Source of the DNA: Psoroptes ovis
Lineage: Eukaryota; Arthropoda; Arachnida; Sarcoptiformes; Psoroptidae
DNA: 64,000 nucleotides
Reading direction: 5' to 3'
NCBI GenBank assembly: GCA_002943765.1
Contig: PQWQ01000006.1
Coordinates: 3,596,001 to 3,660,000 of the forward strand
Positions 48,701-62,616 of this stretch are shown here, in pieces. Position 1 is the stretch's first letter, and the number at the start of each line of letters is the position of its first letter. The translations under genes were made by a program, and so were the position numbers. Under the pieces are notes generated by a model. The model made no database searches. It was not told the origin of the DNA and saw only the letters and a list, made by a program, of their open reading frames with translations.

Positions 48701-51700
48701 TCGAAAATGCACCATCATCATCGTTCAAATCGAATTTCAAAATATGATGACGATAAAAGAATTGTAAATAATTGATCGTTGTTGTTGTTTGTTGGTTGAT
48801 AATTTGCTGGATGGTTGTTCCACAAGTTTTCCTTTCAAATCATTTATTTCATTTCGATATTACAAAACACATCATTCAAATTTCACGATTCAACCTGCGA
48901 CGTTTAATTTCTTCTGTATTGGTACAAAAAGGAAAAAATTCAATCGTACATTGATTGAATTGAATGATTATATAATAATAAAAAATATAGTAAATACACA
49001 ATGATTTACATTGAATTTGTACTGAAGCATTTTATTGAAAAGAAAAGACCAGTATTTATTCATTCGTTTTCTTTTCGAGATTTCAATTTCATTGAAATTT
49101 TTTTTTATAAAAATCAAAATTATCATTGAATTATCATGTGTGTGTTTCAGGTTTTTCATTCTTTATTTTTTTCAATATTCTTAGCGCATATAAAATAAAA
49201 TTTTTCTGATTATGCGCCATTCATTGGTGGAAAGATTCATTTGGAATCGACGAGATTCCTTTCCTTTTTTTTTAAAAGAAATTGCAACAAGTTTTCTACA
49301 TTTTTGGCTGCTGTTTGTCAGTTGGTACATTCAAATGATGTCGATAATGATGTAACAATGATCAGCCAACCAAAAAATAAAACGACAGAAAATGAAAAGC
49401 GAATACTTTTGAATTATTCAATTGACAACACCAACGACTACGATTGATTGTAATGGTTCATCATCATCATTCTTTCTTTCATTGTTGTTGTTTGGTTGTT
49501 ACATAGAGTATTGATTAACTTGAACATATCCAAAGAAAAAAAATTCAATTTTAAATGAAATAATAATAATAATGATTGAAATTGAAAATAACAATCAATC
49601 AAGTTAGAAATTGAATGTAAATTATTATTTAATAAATAAATAAGTATTTGAATTGATATTTCCAAATATTATTATTCTTGAATTTGAATTCAAATTCAAT
49701 TGAGATGATCTTTCAAAGGAAAAAATAAATTGAATTAAATTAAATGACAAATGTTATCGATTAACCAAAAAACAATTCAAAATCAATTGAAATATTTGAA
49801 ATAAATTGATTCCAATCAATTGATAATTTATCAATTGAATTCAATTATCGGATATTAGCTACTCATTTGATTTTGAATAAATTTCAATTCCATTTTCTAT
49901 GAATATAATTTTCAATCAACAGAATAGAAGGTGAATTTTTACATAAATTTTATCAGATAATTCATTATATTTGTGTTTGAGTTTTTATGTGAAAATGTCT
50001 AAAACTAAAAAAAATAAATCTCAAATAGATCTTTTGAAGAAATGAAAAGAATTTGGAATAATTTCAATTTGAAAAAAATAAAATTAAATAAAACAAATCC
50101 AAATTTAGAATCAAATTTTTTTTATATTGGTTGAGATGAAATTCTTATTCTCTTGAAATCGAGATCTCTCCTCTCTCAATATTTTCATTTCTCATTACTT
50201 CAAACACACATTCATGTTTTGCGGATTCCAATCGTTTCGATTCCAAAAATAAATGGATGAAAAGATTGAAAAATATTCAAATATCAAACGAAATTTGAAT
50301 GCGAAAATATTCTTCATATTCATCTCCATATTCAAAAGCACACAAAAAAACATTTGGCACAATGCCTCGATTCTTTTTGAGCATTTTGTGTCATCATCAT
50401 CATCAATTTACCAAAATATTCTTCGTCTTTTCGTCTTTTGGTTGTTGATCATGATATGTGTGGTGCGCGCACACACAGCAACAACGAGCACATTTGTTAA
50501 TTTGTAAATTTTTGTCATTCATTCATTTCATATTTTATTCTTTGAAATTTTGATTTTGGCTTTGGAATTTTTTCTATTCATTTCTTCATCTTTTTTGAGT
50601 TTCATTTTTTTTCAATTTTCCCTCGATTCTTCAACAAAATACATCCTTAAATTTCATTTTTTTTCTATGACAAACATATCATTTGTCCTTGTATTTTGTA
50701 GCCAAGAACAACCAAGAAATGAGTGAATTGTGGATATGAGTTATAAATTTACTTGGAAACAGCCACAGTAACGAACAACATGCAAATTATCATTTGTGAA
50801 TGTTTTTCTATTTGATAATCGTTGAAAAATTCCCCATTTCTTCGTATTCAATTGTTTTTTTTTTTTGTTGAAATTAAAAATTTATACATTTCCAGCACAA
50901 ACATAAAGACACAGAAACAACCATTAACCATAGATGTTTCATGTTTTGCATATATGTTCCCCAACAAGTGATTAACAATCACAATCGAACATGATGATCT
51001 TGCCAAAAGAATCCCAAAAAAACCAAGATTGAAGTGAAACAAAATGAAAAACAAAATTTCAGCGAAACCAAATCAAAATTAAAGGCGTTGTCCTTGGCAG
51101 CATCATCTTTGAATGCGTGTGTGTGTGAATACCACAAGATTATTCTTGATTATTTTTGATCTAAGAATAATGAAGAATAATTTCATTTATTTGGTTCAAT
51201 TGAAAAATTTCTTGATTCAGATCCAAAATTTGTCGAAACAAATTGATTCCGTTTTCGGTTTGAAGATGAAAAGTGAGAGACTCAACTAAGAATAAAGCAA
51301 AATGAAGTAGCAAATTGCTTCAATTTAATCTATTTGAATTGATTGAGGATTCAAAATTCAAAGCCAAAATTTCTGGTTTTTTTCCCATTTTCATTTCAGT
51401 ATATAAATTCATTTTTAATCTTCATATTCATTGATTGATTCAAAATTTTGCTCTTAGAGCTTCTATGCACATTGATGCATGCGTGTGACGCGAAGAGGAT
51501 ATGAAAATGTTTTTTTTTGCCATTTCCAACATTGGCAAAGTATTCAGTGCCAATCACCATCTACTCTGCCATTTGCTGGTGTTTTGGTATTCGTTTCATT
51601 TCAATTCAATTTTGATTTTGATTTCATTCCATTGGTTCATGTTTGTATATTATGGAAATTTGCACATATGAAAAACATGCTCAAATCAAATAGTCCAACC

Positions 51701-53213
51701 CAAGAAATCTCCGAAAGGAAATGAATAAATCAACAAATAACAACAACGATTCTATTTTGACTTTGGAAATTTGCAAAAACAAAAAAATAAATAAATAATG
51801 ACGACACAAATATTTGATAATATTCTGCATCGTCATTCCATCGATAGGCTAAACCAGAAATTGCTCCGACAATTTCTCTCTTGGTGTATCCACTGCCAGT
51901 GTCTGTGTGTGTATCCATGAAATTGAATCGAAGCAAAAAAGGACATTGAAAGTCATGTTTGTGTGACGATACGATGATGTGAAATGTTGGTTGAATTGTT
52001 TTTAATGAAACCAAAAAAAAAAAAATTGAAAATGTTTCGCGGGTGGTTTTTGTTTTATCGTTGTGTGGCTGTTGTCTTTTGGCCAAAAATGAAAATGGAA
52101 CGTTCCAGGATGAAAATGATCAAGTCTTGAATTGAAGTAAATTAAAACATTTATTTCAAAATAAACAAAAACCGGTCTTGTCCATGGTGTCGACCAAATG
52201 AAAGGCAAAGTCCAAGTTTTTTTAGTTTTTTGTTTCTGATAGTTTCAAAGTTTATGACCATAAACCATTGGTCATAAACCCAAAAATCATGAGAAATGTT
52301 GGAACCCGAAAACTATTGTCCAAAAAAGATTCGATGTCATTTCCCTTACAAATAATTTACCAACTGTTGCGCATGGTTCGCATGATTCGTTCAGTTTGAG
52401 ATATTTAGATGTTTTTCATCCAATTTTCTCAAGTTTGATCCAATCTTTCGATTATTTGAACTTCAATGAAGAATGTTTTTTTCCATTTCTCCACAAACAT
52501 CCTCAAAGCATTTACCATTTCGCTTCAACATTTGGGAAACTGGTCTAACAACAATTAATTGTATTTGTTTTTCGGTGGACTATGTGGATAGCCTAAATGT
52601 GGATGGATTTTGAGAAAAATTTTGGTGTGTCTATCCATGTGTGTGTGTGAATGTGTTTCCATCATTTTTTCCTTTTGATATGCGCCATGAAATTTTCAAA
52701 ATTTTCATTTCAGAAAATTCATGAATCTTTTCTTTCTTTTCATGAACGAAGCTTGGAGATGGATGGATGGATGAATGAATCGTTGGTCGGTCGGTTGGAT
52801 GAATATGTGATGGCTGTTCTGGCCATTCACACTCACAAGAAATACCCTTGTAAGAGATCTGTGATCTCTCATGTACCAACCGAATGAATTGATGACGAAT
52901 ATGAAATATAAAAATCTTAATTCACATGTGAACGAATTTCATTCGTTCATTTTTTTTCTTATTTCACGATTTCTGGAATTGAAAATTTCGTTTTTATGAG
53001 GATGTTATCGTATGTTATTATCGTTATTATTATTATTATCACATTACTGCATACAAAACAAAACAAATATAAAATGCATGAATGTCTGCATTTGCTTGAA
53101 AATAATTGCTTTAGCTTGAAATTTTTCACGTCAAATCTCACTCAATTTCTCAGTCTTTTTGATCTGATTCATTTTCAAACATTAATTTGTTTTATTTCTT
53201 GTGATTTTCCTAC

Positions 53214-53350
53214 GAATGATTCAAATATTGGTGTTGGTGTATGAATGTGAATGATTAAAGATTTATCATGATCATCGTCGTAATTTTCATTTGGTGCAAT
53301 GTTCTTCAGCTTTGATGGCACTGATGGTGACGGCAATGATGATGGAATTG
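53214..53350 (-). CDS. Isolated exon-like segment, unknown gene
   Basis: 137 nt on the minus strand with a pyrimidine-rich acceptor (GCTATTTTTTCCAG) and a donor-like GTAGGA. It is open in phase 1 and codes for a Pro/Ser-rich then acidic peptide (PSSLPSPSVPSKLKNI.., DDDHDKSLIIHIHTPTP) whose composition is less repeat-like than the other frames nearby. No partner exons were found, so this may be chance. Confidence 0.22.
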
Positions 53351-54920
53351 CTGGAAAAAATAGCAAAAACCTAACCATAAAACAGAAAATAAATGAAATC
53401 AAATCAAATCAAATGAATGTAGGATGAATGAAATTATTTTTTTTTCAATTTGAAAATTTTTTTCAAAAATCGATAAGATAATAATATTGAAATTTTGAAA
53501 TTCATTTCTTTTGGCTTTATTCTAACATTTCTGAAACTTTGACATTTTTTAAAATTTAAATCTGTTACAATGACTAATTTGTGTGTTAATTTGACTGACA
53601 TCAGAAGAAAATTGATCATAGAGTTTCTGTCTCGAGATTAAAATTGAGCCATTAAATTAATAAATTGAATCAGTTAATTGGAAATCTGAAAATCGAAATC
53701 GGATTTTGGTATGTTCACAGGTTCTTGTAAGGTTGGTGTGGCCATTTTATCTGACCAATGTTTGTGTATTTTCATTGAATTCAATATTCTCTCTGAATGT
53801 GATAACTATCGGGTGAGATTATTTATGAAATTATCAAAATCAAAAACTAAGAAATACTCTGAGACTGCTCGACAATTCAATTTGATTTTTTTCATATTAA
53901 GAGATTTGTTCAAGAATAAAAATCATAGAAATTATCATCATCATAATAATCCAAACATGATCACAATGCAAAAAATGAATAAATAAATCGATTCGTTTAG
54001 TTTCGTTTTGTTTTTTGTTCTTGAGATATTTTGACAAGGTCATACTTTCATTTTTGTTTTTTTCTGGTTGAAATATGTGCACACAACAACAACCAGAAAC
54101 ACATCGTAGAAAAATTTATCGTTGAAAATAGATTCATTTTTTGGTTTGGTAAATTCAATTGCAATTCGTTGTATTTATCAACGAATGACTACTACAAAAA
54201 CATGTACATCGTGTTATGTTGTGATTTCTGGGCGCCATTCCAATTGTTAATCCAAACCAAGAGAAAAAAATGTGTAATATGTCACATGAAGAAAAAAATG
54301 TAAAAGATTCCCGAACATACATTTGAAAATGACATGAAAATTTATCCTTGATGCATTTTGGTGTGATTTATATGGTTTAGTTTGAAGAAACAGAACAGAA
54401 AAAATTTCCAAAAGATCATCAATATCATTTTGTATTTGATGATGATGATGATGAATTTATTGCAATCATCATCAATATAATAATATATGATTGGGTTGAC
54501 ATTTCTGCTTCATCATTGTTGAATTTGGTGGCCGATTTTTGCCCAGCTTTTTCATAATCCAATTGCTGGAAATTTTTTCGGAGATGGTGATCGAAAAACG
54601 ATGGTAAAAAGGCAAAAAATGTGCCCTTTTGTGTGTGATTATGACCTGTTGCTTCCGATTCCATGCGGTTAGGCGGTTTCCAAGGAAAAAGAAACCGATT
54701 GCGCTTGCGTTGAAATTTTGAAATTTTTTTTGAAATTTGTTTCAACAAATGAATTTCAATCATATTATTTGATCAAATCAGATTTGATTAAGTTGGATTT
54801 AGATTACGGAGATATTTAATAAAATGAAGAATTTTAATAAATTTTTGAACTTTTTTCGAAAATAATACTATTTCTACCTCAATGAATTAACATGTTGTTA
54901 TTGTTGTTAATTCAAAACAA

Positions 54921-57900
54921 ATGACACGTGTTTACAACACTGTTTTCAATAAATTTTTGAATAAAATTTTAAATAAATCAATTAATTTGTATTCATTTTC
55001 AAATATGAGTAAATTATTATCACAAAGTATTTTAAGCAATGAAAATAATGATGATAGCAAAATTGTAATTGCATCTGATAATATTATAAAAGAATCGGTG
55101 AAAAAATTTCTAAACAAACCAAAAGATTCAATAAATGATGATAGTGATAATAATATAATAATACGTTCAGAAAGTGATAAATTTGATTATAAAATATTAA
55201 AATTATCAAATGGTATACGTATTGTTTTGATATCTGATCCTACTTATAAACAATTAATTGATACTAATGATGATGATGAAGAAATGGTCGATGATAATGA
55301 TGATGCTGATGATGATGATTATCATGAAGAAAAAATGTCTATAGCTTCCGAAAATGAATCAATTATGAATAAATCTAATACAAAAAAAGCTGCAATCGTA
55401 GTTGCAGTTAAAGTTGGATCAATTCAAGATCCAAAAGATGTTCAAGGTATGGCACATATGTTGGAACATTTGTTGACAATGGGTTCTGAAAAATATCCCG
55501 ACGAAAATGCTATCGATGATTTTCTATCTTCACATGGCGGTTATCAGAATGCACATACTGAATTAGAACATACTATCTATGAAATTAAAGTTCATCCAAA
55601 ACATGTTTCAAAAGGTATGATGGTTGTTTCTTGAGTATCAATTCAAATTAATTCCTTCATTGATTAGCGATTGATTTGATCGGCAGTGCTTTCGTTAAAC
55701 CACTTCTACGTCAAGAATCGATTGATAAAGAAATCAAACCGATCGATACGGAATTCGTTCAAGCTAAAGATGATGATGATTGTCGTGTAGAAGTTTTACT
55801 CAGTCATATTGCTGACGATGATCATCCAGCCCATAAGTTTATGTGGGGAAATGAAAAATCTCTCATCACTGATCCAAAGGCTAAAAATATTAATGTGCAT
55901 GAATCATTATTGGATTTCTATAGAACTTTTTATCAGCCAGAAAATATGGTCGTAGTTGTGCAAGCACAAGAATCATTGGAAAATTTACAAGCATGGACAG
56001 AGGCAATATTTTCAAAAGTATCTAAACCTACCTTGCCCCAAATTGCTATGAAAATTCATAAATTTGATGGAAGATTGCCATTCAAATTAGGGCCTGATTC
56101 ATGTTTCAATCGTTTTTATCAAGTTAAGTCGATTGATGATGGTACGCGTTTATTGATTAACTGGTGTTTTACACCTGTAATCGAGCAATATCTAATTAGT
56201 CCCAACGATTATTGGGCATCCTTGATCGGATACGAGGGCAAAGGTAGTTTAATCTCCGTGCTTCGCCAAAAAAATTACGCAATCGAAATATTCACTGATA
56301 GTGAATATTTTTGCTGGTCAAATAATAGCTTTTTCATCATATTCAATATTGATATACATCTCACGGAAATTGGTGAATCTAATATTGATACTGTTATTAG
56401 ATTGTTATTTGAATATTTAACAAAACTACAAAAAACCGGTGCACAAGAATATTATTATCGAGAAAAACAAGCTATTGCATTGTATTCATTCAACAAAAAT
56501 CCAGAAAAAGATTCATTAACCAATTGTGTAGAAATATCTAAAAATTTATTGTATTTGCCGATCGAACATGTATTGACTGGCACATCACTATACTATAACT
56601 TTGATGAAACATTAATCAATGATTTTGGGAATCAATTGACGATTGACAAAGCTAATTTTATGATTTTGAATAAAAAAATCTCAACCACAAATATAGAACC
56701 ATGGATGAATATTGAATATCATTCCATGGAAATTCCTAAGCAATGGTTTATCAAAGATGATCATTTAAGTGATGATTCAAATCAATTCTATTATCCGAAA
56801 CCTAATAGATTTTTGGCGCAAAATTTTGAACTTTTAGCTGATAAATTGCCTGAAAATTCTCCTGAAAGGAATCAAGGTGATTATCCAGTAAAAATTATTG
56901 ATGAAAATCGTATCACTATATGGCATAAATGCGATTTCAAATATCGTCTACCAAATGCAGCATTCAACATACACATTCTCAGTCCATTCAATGAAAATTG
57001 TTTGGATGACGTTGCTCTTAATGTTATTTTACAAGAATATTTAATTATTGATTTACAAGAAGATACTTATGATGCGTATGAAGCACGTCTTAAATGGGAA
57101 TTAGCGCGTACATGTTACGGTTTGGCATTGAATGCAAACGGTTTCAGTGAAAAATTAGCTGAACTAGTTTACATCATTATGGAACGCTTGTTGACTGTTA
57201 ATTTTTCTGAAAATCTGCTTAATTCAATCAAAGATGATACAATTAAAGATTATCGAAATAAAAATCGTGATCCACCAACATTGAATCAAGAAATATTTTC
57301 ATCAATTTTGATGGAAAAACATTTTTCGTATTTAGATCTTATATCTAAAATTCAAAACATTACTACAAAGGATTTGGTCGATTATAAAGAAAAATTTTTA
57401 TCAAATATTTCATTCGAAGTTCTTGTACAAGGTATGCGTATCTGAGATGTGTAAAAAATTTTTCATGAAGCTAAAAATTCTTATCAAATTCAATCAGGCA
57501 ATATCAGTATCAAAGAAATAATTGAATTTAGTAATCGGATAAAATCAATGTTTTTTGATGCTATGAAACAAAACGGTTCTCAATTAGACCGTAAGAAACA
57601 GCGTGTTTTGCAAATACCACCCGGAATGAGTCGTTTTCGTGTGTTGACTTTAGCCGATACTAGTCGCATATCACATTTGGAAATAAATCAACAATTAGGA
57701 ACATTCAATATGAGATCAAAATGTTATCAATCTCTTTTTGTTGAAATGATCAATGAACAATGTTTTCATGTTTTAAGGTAATTTTTAATATTTTAATAGT
57801 TAATTCAATTGTCTATTGATTACTCTTCTCTTTCTCAAAGAACATTGGAAGGATTAGGCTATACTGTTGGCTGTTGTAGTCAAAACATGTTTGGTATTCT

Positions 57901-58562
57901 TGGCTTTAGCATTTATGTTTCATCTGATGCCGATCTATTTGATTGTTCATATTTAGATGAACAAATCTGTAAATTCATTGAAAATCATTGTAAAGATTAC
58001 ATCAACAAATTAACTGATGAAAAATTTAATGAATTCGTCACAGCTATGATTGTTGATAAATTGGCACCAAGTTTAAATTTAAATGATGAAACGAAAAAAA
58101 ATTGGACTGAAATAATCATTTATGACTATTGTTTTGATCGCTCAAAAAAAGAAGCTTTATATTTACAAAAAATGGCCACATTAGACGATTTTCGTGATTG
58201 GTGTAATGAAAATATATTCATACCATGGAATCAAAAAAAAGTATTGAGCGTAGAAGTGAGTATCTTATTTTTCAAAAAAATTTAATTAACTAAAAATGAA
58301 TATTTTAAATAATTATTATTGTCAAATAATTTTTGATTAGATCGTTGGAAATGGTAATAAAGCTTTGGATGAATGTTTAACATGCTCAGATTGTCAACCA
58401 ATATGTAGCAATGATATTTGTAAAGATGACGATACACAAACCATACGATTTTTGCGTTCTAAATGCCGAAATGAAAATGAATTTGTTCAAAATTATGATG
58501 ATTATCGTAAACGTTTACAATTTTATCCAATACAATCATCTTTGAAAGATTTGATTGATTAA
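54921..58562 (+). CDS. NRDC: Nardilysin (M16 metallopeptidase)
   Basis: Zinc peptidase of the insulinase family that cleaves before dibasic Arg and acts as an ectodomain-shedding enhancer. Exons 54921-55614, 55668-57431, 57498-57777, 57841-58255 and 58341-58562 give 1124 residues (human about 1150), all phases consistent. The inverted zinc motif HMLEH is at 179-183. The third ligand Glu is Glu260 in PIDTEF, 81 residues after His179 as in insulin-degrading enzyme. A run of Asp/Glu at 114-137 interrupts the first M16 domain just before the zinc motif, the hallmark that separates nardilysin from IDE. KFMWGNEKSL, YEGKGSLISVLR and the later inactive M16 domains follow. The N-terminus (Met1 or Met29) is basic and poor in acids up to residue 40, so an organelle signal cannot be excluded. 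Its 3' end runs into NCKAP1. Confidence 0.95.
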
Positions 58563-58582
58563 ATGCGATAAATGTCATAATG

Positions 58583-58588
58583 AATAAA
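58583..58588 (+). terminator. Poly(A) signal of nardilysin
   Basis: AATAAA 21 nt after the nardilysin stop codon. Cleavage 10-30 nt downstream would fall at or inside the antisense end of the NCKAP1 coding region. Confidence 0.55.
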
Positions 58589-58596
58589 TGTGATTA

Positions 58597-61500
58597 TTAA
58601 TGATTATTGACTGAAAGGTGTTTATAAACTTCATGATATGCATTGCGTATCAATGCATATGGAAAACATGATTCTAAAAGATCCATGGTTAAAAATGGCG
58701 ATTCTTGTACGATCAAATCTAATAAAATATAAACTGATTCCCGATTGCGAATGGCTTCTTTATCACCAGTTTCTTGTCCTAATCTTAATAAAGATGATGA
58801 CGCTAATGCTAAAAATTCTTTAAGTCTTTCTTCGATATCGTTCGTTTCGGTTATTGTGAATAATGCTCCTGCAATACCATTAATTGCTTTTGCTAAACAA
58901 TGAATATTATTGGCATGCGCTTCCAATTCAGGACGATAAATTGAATTTTCCATTCTGGCCAATTTAGGCAATGATATGGCAATAAAAACCATCAATAAAC
59001 AAGCATATTGATATCTTTCTTCAGATTTGGCATCATTTTTTTGATTGCGCAATGCACTGACTAACGCTGAATCAACCTTACATTCAATGCCTGCTGAACC
59101 AGCCATTTCATCGACAATTTTAAGTGCATTAAAATTATCTAATTGCATCAATTCAATCATCGAACTATTAGCTGAATGATGAAAATCTTTTATCGATCCG
59201 AACAAAAATGGTATCCGTTCTTCAAGCACATCATGCAACGCTTCTTGCAATAAAGAACGAAAGCACATCATTTCACCAATAATCGTCATACGCTTAAGTA
59301 CTGAATCGACATCGGTCAATTTTTTCTGCAATTCACGCATCTGCTCTGGTTGATCATAATGAGATCGTAATTCCATCAATGTATCTACATTTCTGTTGAT
59401 AATACGCTAAGAAAAAAGAAAAATTATTGAAATTTTTTTCGATTACAAGATTCATTTGGCAAACCTTTAGTTCAGTAACTTGACTGGCGATGTGCCACAT
59501 AATTTTTTCTGTGAGGCTTTCAACTCCATAAGAGCCGATCAATTCAACTAGTGCCCGCAGTTCTAGACAATAAATTAAAATCTTAGAATTAGTAAAAATT
59601 TCATCAATGATTTACCATTGATATCAGAATATTCTTCAGCCGAGAATGGCATCTGAGGATCAATAACTAATGAAACAAATGCTTTTTGACGCGGAGAATA
59701 AATAATATGATCGGTAGATACTTTTCGCAGCAAAACTTCAAGATACCAGTTGGTGTATAAGAACGTGATGGTTTTATCTCCGTGCGAGTCTTGATTTTGT
59801 GTTTGTTGCAACATAATATTGTTGAAAACACGAGTCATATCGATATGAACTAATTGAATGGAAAAATTTATTAATCGAATTCTATGTCCAAAAAAAACAT
59901 ACCATGACTCTCAATGCTTTGCAGAACGTTCATGTAGGCTCTAACGCTAACCAATAATTCGGATGGTTTGGCAATCTCTTTGGTTTGCTCATTGTACATC
60001 GTCATGTTGACCAATGATTTATTAAAACGATTTTCAAGATTTTGCGTCAAATATTCTCTAGGTGAAAATGTATGATCCCAAACATGAATGCTCGGTGTAT
60101 GATTAATGGCATAACAAAGTTCTGTCAATGCCATATGTAATTTATCCATTGTTGTCAATTCTTCTCGACTTCGACGATATGATTCGGTTCCTGGCTTAAT
60201 CAAATACATATTAGGACCTAAACCATTCATGCCTGCTCTTTGATCCATATTATTCGATTGTGGTCCATTTGCCGCATTTCCTCGTGCATTTTTCTGCTTG
60301 AGTTTTTTCTGTTCAGCAAACATTTTAGCGTGTTTTGGCATCAGCTATTAAGTTGTAAAAATGAATGATTGAAATTATGATAGGATCAATGATTTGTCAT
60401 TCTATTTACCAAATCACTCATGATGCAATGTTCATCGCAAATTGTCGTAATAATATTTTTGGCTTCTTTTGACATTTCATCAAGAAATAGGTTAACTAAT
60501 GTAATTGACCGATCTCCAATATGGTATCGTTCTTCTGGGCATAATTCATGAACACAATTCAAAAAATGGCTACAAATCAATGGGAACGCGATTATGTAAC
60601 GTGTTTGAGCTGGAAATTCCAAACACATTTTGAATTGTTCTTCAAATGAATTATTACAAAAACAAAATATAGAGAGGTCACTTGTCTCATTCAACATCTG
60701 ATCCAAGTAATCAATCATTTTTGTGTGGAAAACGATATTATTCATGCATTGAGCAAGAGCAGGATTTTCTATAATTGAAAATGGGTAGCGATTTGTGCTT
60801 GTGTATGTTTGCAATCGGAACCAATCCAAACGCAACGGACGAAAATCAAAAATTTGATTCTCTAATTGACTTTCATTAAGATTCGATATAGTAGCATGAA
60901 TACTGTTGAATATAAAGCAATCGTTTTCAGGCAATGTTGGACTATTCTTCAAAATTTCATTCAATTCATGAGCATCATAATTGTAAAGATATTGTATGTG
61001 ATAACGCTGAATAACTTGACTATATTTACGAACTAATCCACGCAGTTCTTCAATATAGAACAATAATTCAGGTAATTGACGATCAATCAAATCTTCAGGT
61101 GCAACTTTAGATTTTCCTGATTGACGAATTGGCTGATTCTCATAATGTCTCAATAGCCAATATACTTCGTCACGTGCGAATGATAATGCCATGAATACAA
61201 ACAATGCTTTTGGGCCAAGTAAACCGGGTTGGTCGCTCAACAGAAGGCTCAATTCTTTCAACGCTGTCCTAAGATACTTTCGCCTCTCTCGATGGAAATG
61301 TGGTCTAAAATAGACAGATAAAATTAATAAATTTCAATTGAGGAAAATGGAATACTAACCCTTTGGTGATAACATGCGTAAATGCATCTTTGACTTCGGA
61401 AATTCTTTTACTGTAGCCTTTGTGCGTTTCAAAATATTGCTGTACGAATTGATGGATGTATAAAATTTCATCTCTAAACAATACAACGACCCAGCTATAT

Positions 61501-62616
61501 TTTAATGCATTCATGAAAAGTTTTTGCATTTCAATTTGATTCAATGACTGATGAATCAGAAGAAAACCGACTGATTCAAAAAAAAGGTAATGATCTAATT
61601 AATCAGATTCATCAATTTTTCAAATAAATTTACATACAAACAATATATCTTTCCATCGAATCCATAGAGATATAATGACATTGTGCGGTTGTGATAGTTT
61701 TGGTCGATGGCGGACTTAACATTTGTTCTGGTTTTGCCGTCAGGCTGAACAGATGATCTTTTCGCCAGTCTTCTGCTGAAATATTTCGATTGAAAAATTT
61801 GTCAGACAATGAAATCAATGCTTGTTGTAATAATTTTGAATGTGGCACAAATTCTTCAGATAACTTTTTTATCGGCTGTTCATAATCAACAATCATTTGT
61901 CCTAATCGTGGAAAATGTGAATCAGTATGACCATTGATCATATCATAAGCAATGTTATAAAGCCCTAACACTGCTTTGCGATCTTCGACACGTGAAAGTA
62001 AAATCATCAATGACAAATATGTTACGATCAAGTCCAAATATGCTTTGGTAAGATCAAAATTACATGTCTGTTTGGAAAACAATGAAGATTATAAAAACAT
62101 AAAAAGTCTTAGAGAATAACTCACGATATCAAGAGAAATTTGACAAGTGTCCATGGTCGTTAATAATTCACTAACATGATCTTTAAATTCTAATAAATCA
62201 ACGAATGTCAAATAATATAACTGCAATGATTTTGTTATATTTTCTTTAAATTGACTCAAAGCACCAAATTGACTCTGTAATTACGAAAATAATGATTGGA
62301 TGGAATTTCTTAAGTGAAACAACTTCAATTAGACATACGTTATTTTTGTAATCTGAAATAACGGGAAATTTTCTCACAGCATGTTTGATGATTGATTCCA
62401 TTGATTTATCCAATAGAAATTGTGGCTTTAATTTTGGATCGCTACATGTCTGAAGAAGAAAAATGAGATATTTAATTTTGGTCAACGAAAATAATAATGT
62501 TTAAAAACAATCACCTTTTTAATATTGTAGATTCTTGTAAGCATACCGATTCCACGATCATTTAAGATCGTCAATTTTTCAGCCAATTTATGTTCGGATA
62601 TTTTTTTCGATCTCAT
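58597..62616 (-). CDS. NCKAP1: Nck-associated protein 1 (HEM/Kette), WAVE complex subunit
   Basis: Structural subunit of the WAVE regulatory complex that links Rac signalling to Arp2/3 actin assembly at the cell cortex. Ten exons on the minus strand: 62616-62515, 62449-62339, 62274-62125, 62067-61638, 61570-61360, 61304-60410, 60344-59903, 59849-59616, 59562-59465 and 59406-58597. They give 1160 residues (human about 1130) in full phase. The start KLAEKLTILNDRGIGMLTR is nearly identical to the family. LSDQPGLLGPKALFVFMALS, HELCPEERYHIGDRS, AKPSELLVSVRAYM and the C-terminal ESPFLTMDLLESCFPYALI are diagnostic. It is all helical, with no membrane segment expected. It lies tail to tail with nardilysin (34 bp between stops) and head to head with Twinkle. 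Confidence 0.97.

Larger units (their letters stand above)
39861..54920. other. 15-kb gene-poor interval
   Basis: No conserved protein gene is recognisable on either strand. The DNA has alternating A- and T-rich blocks, TGA/ATC and GTT/CAA triplet tracts, CA/TG repeats and GGAT/GAAT tetramers (for example 46540-46640). Reading frames over 60 codons here are composed mostly of repeats (runs of Ile, Ser, Asp, Met). A few islands stand out: GC-rich spots at 44770-44802 and 45014-45028, a consensus minus-strand donor at 45690, and an exon-like segment at 53214-53350. It may be the regulatory landscape or 5' leader introns of the HTH gene, or may hold long non-coding RNA. Confidence 0.6.

Noticed and set aside
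54425..54763. 112-codon minus-strand frame just upstream of nardilysin
   Set aside because: Low complexity at one end, no recognised domain and no supporting splice partners; it overlaps the likely nardilysin promoter.
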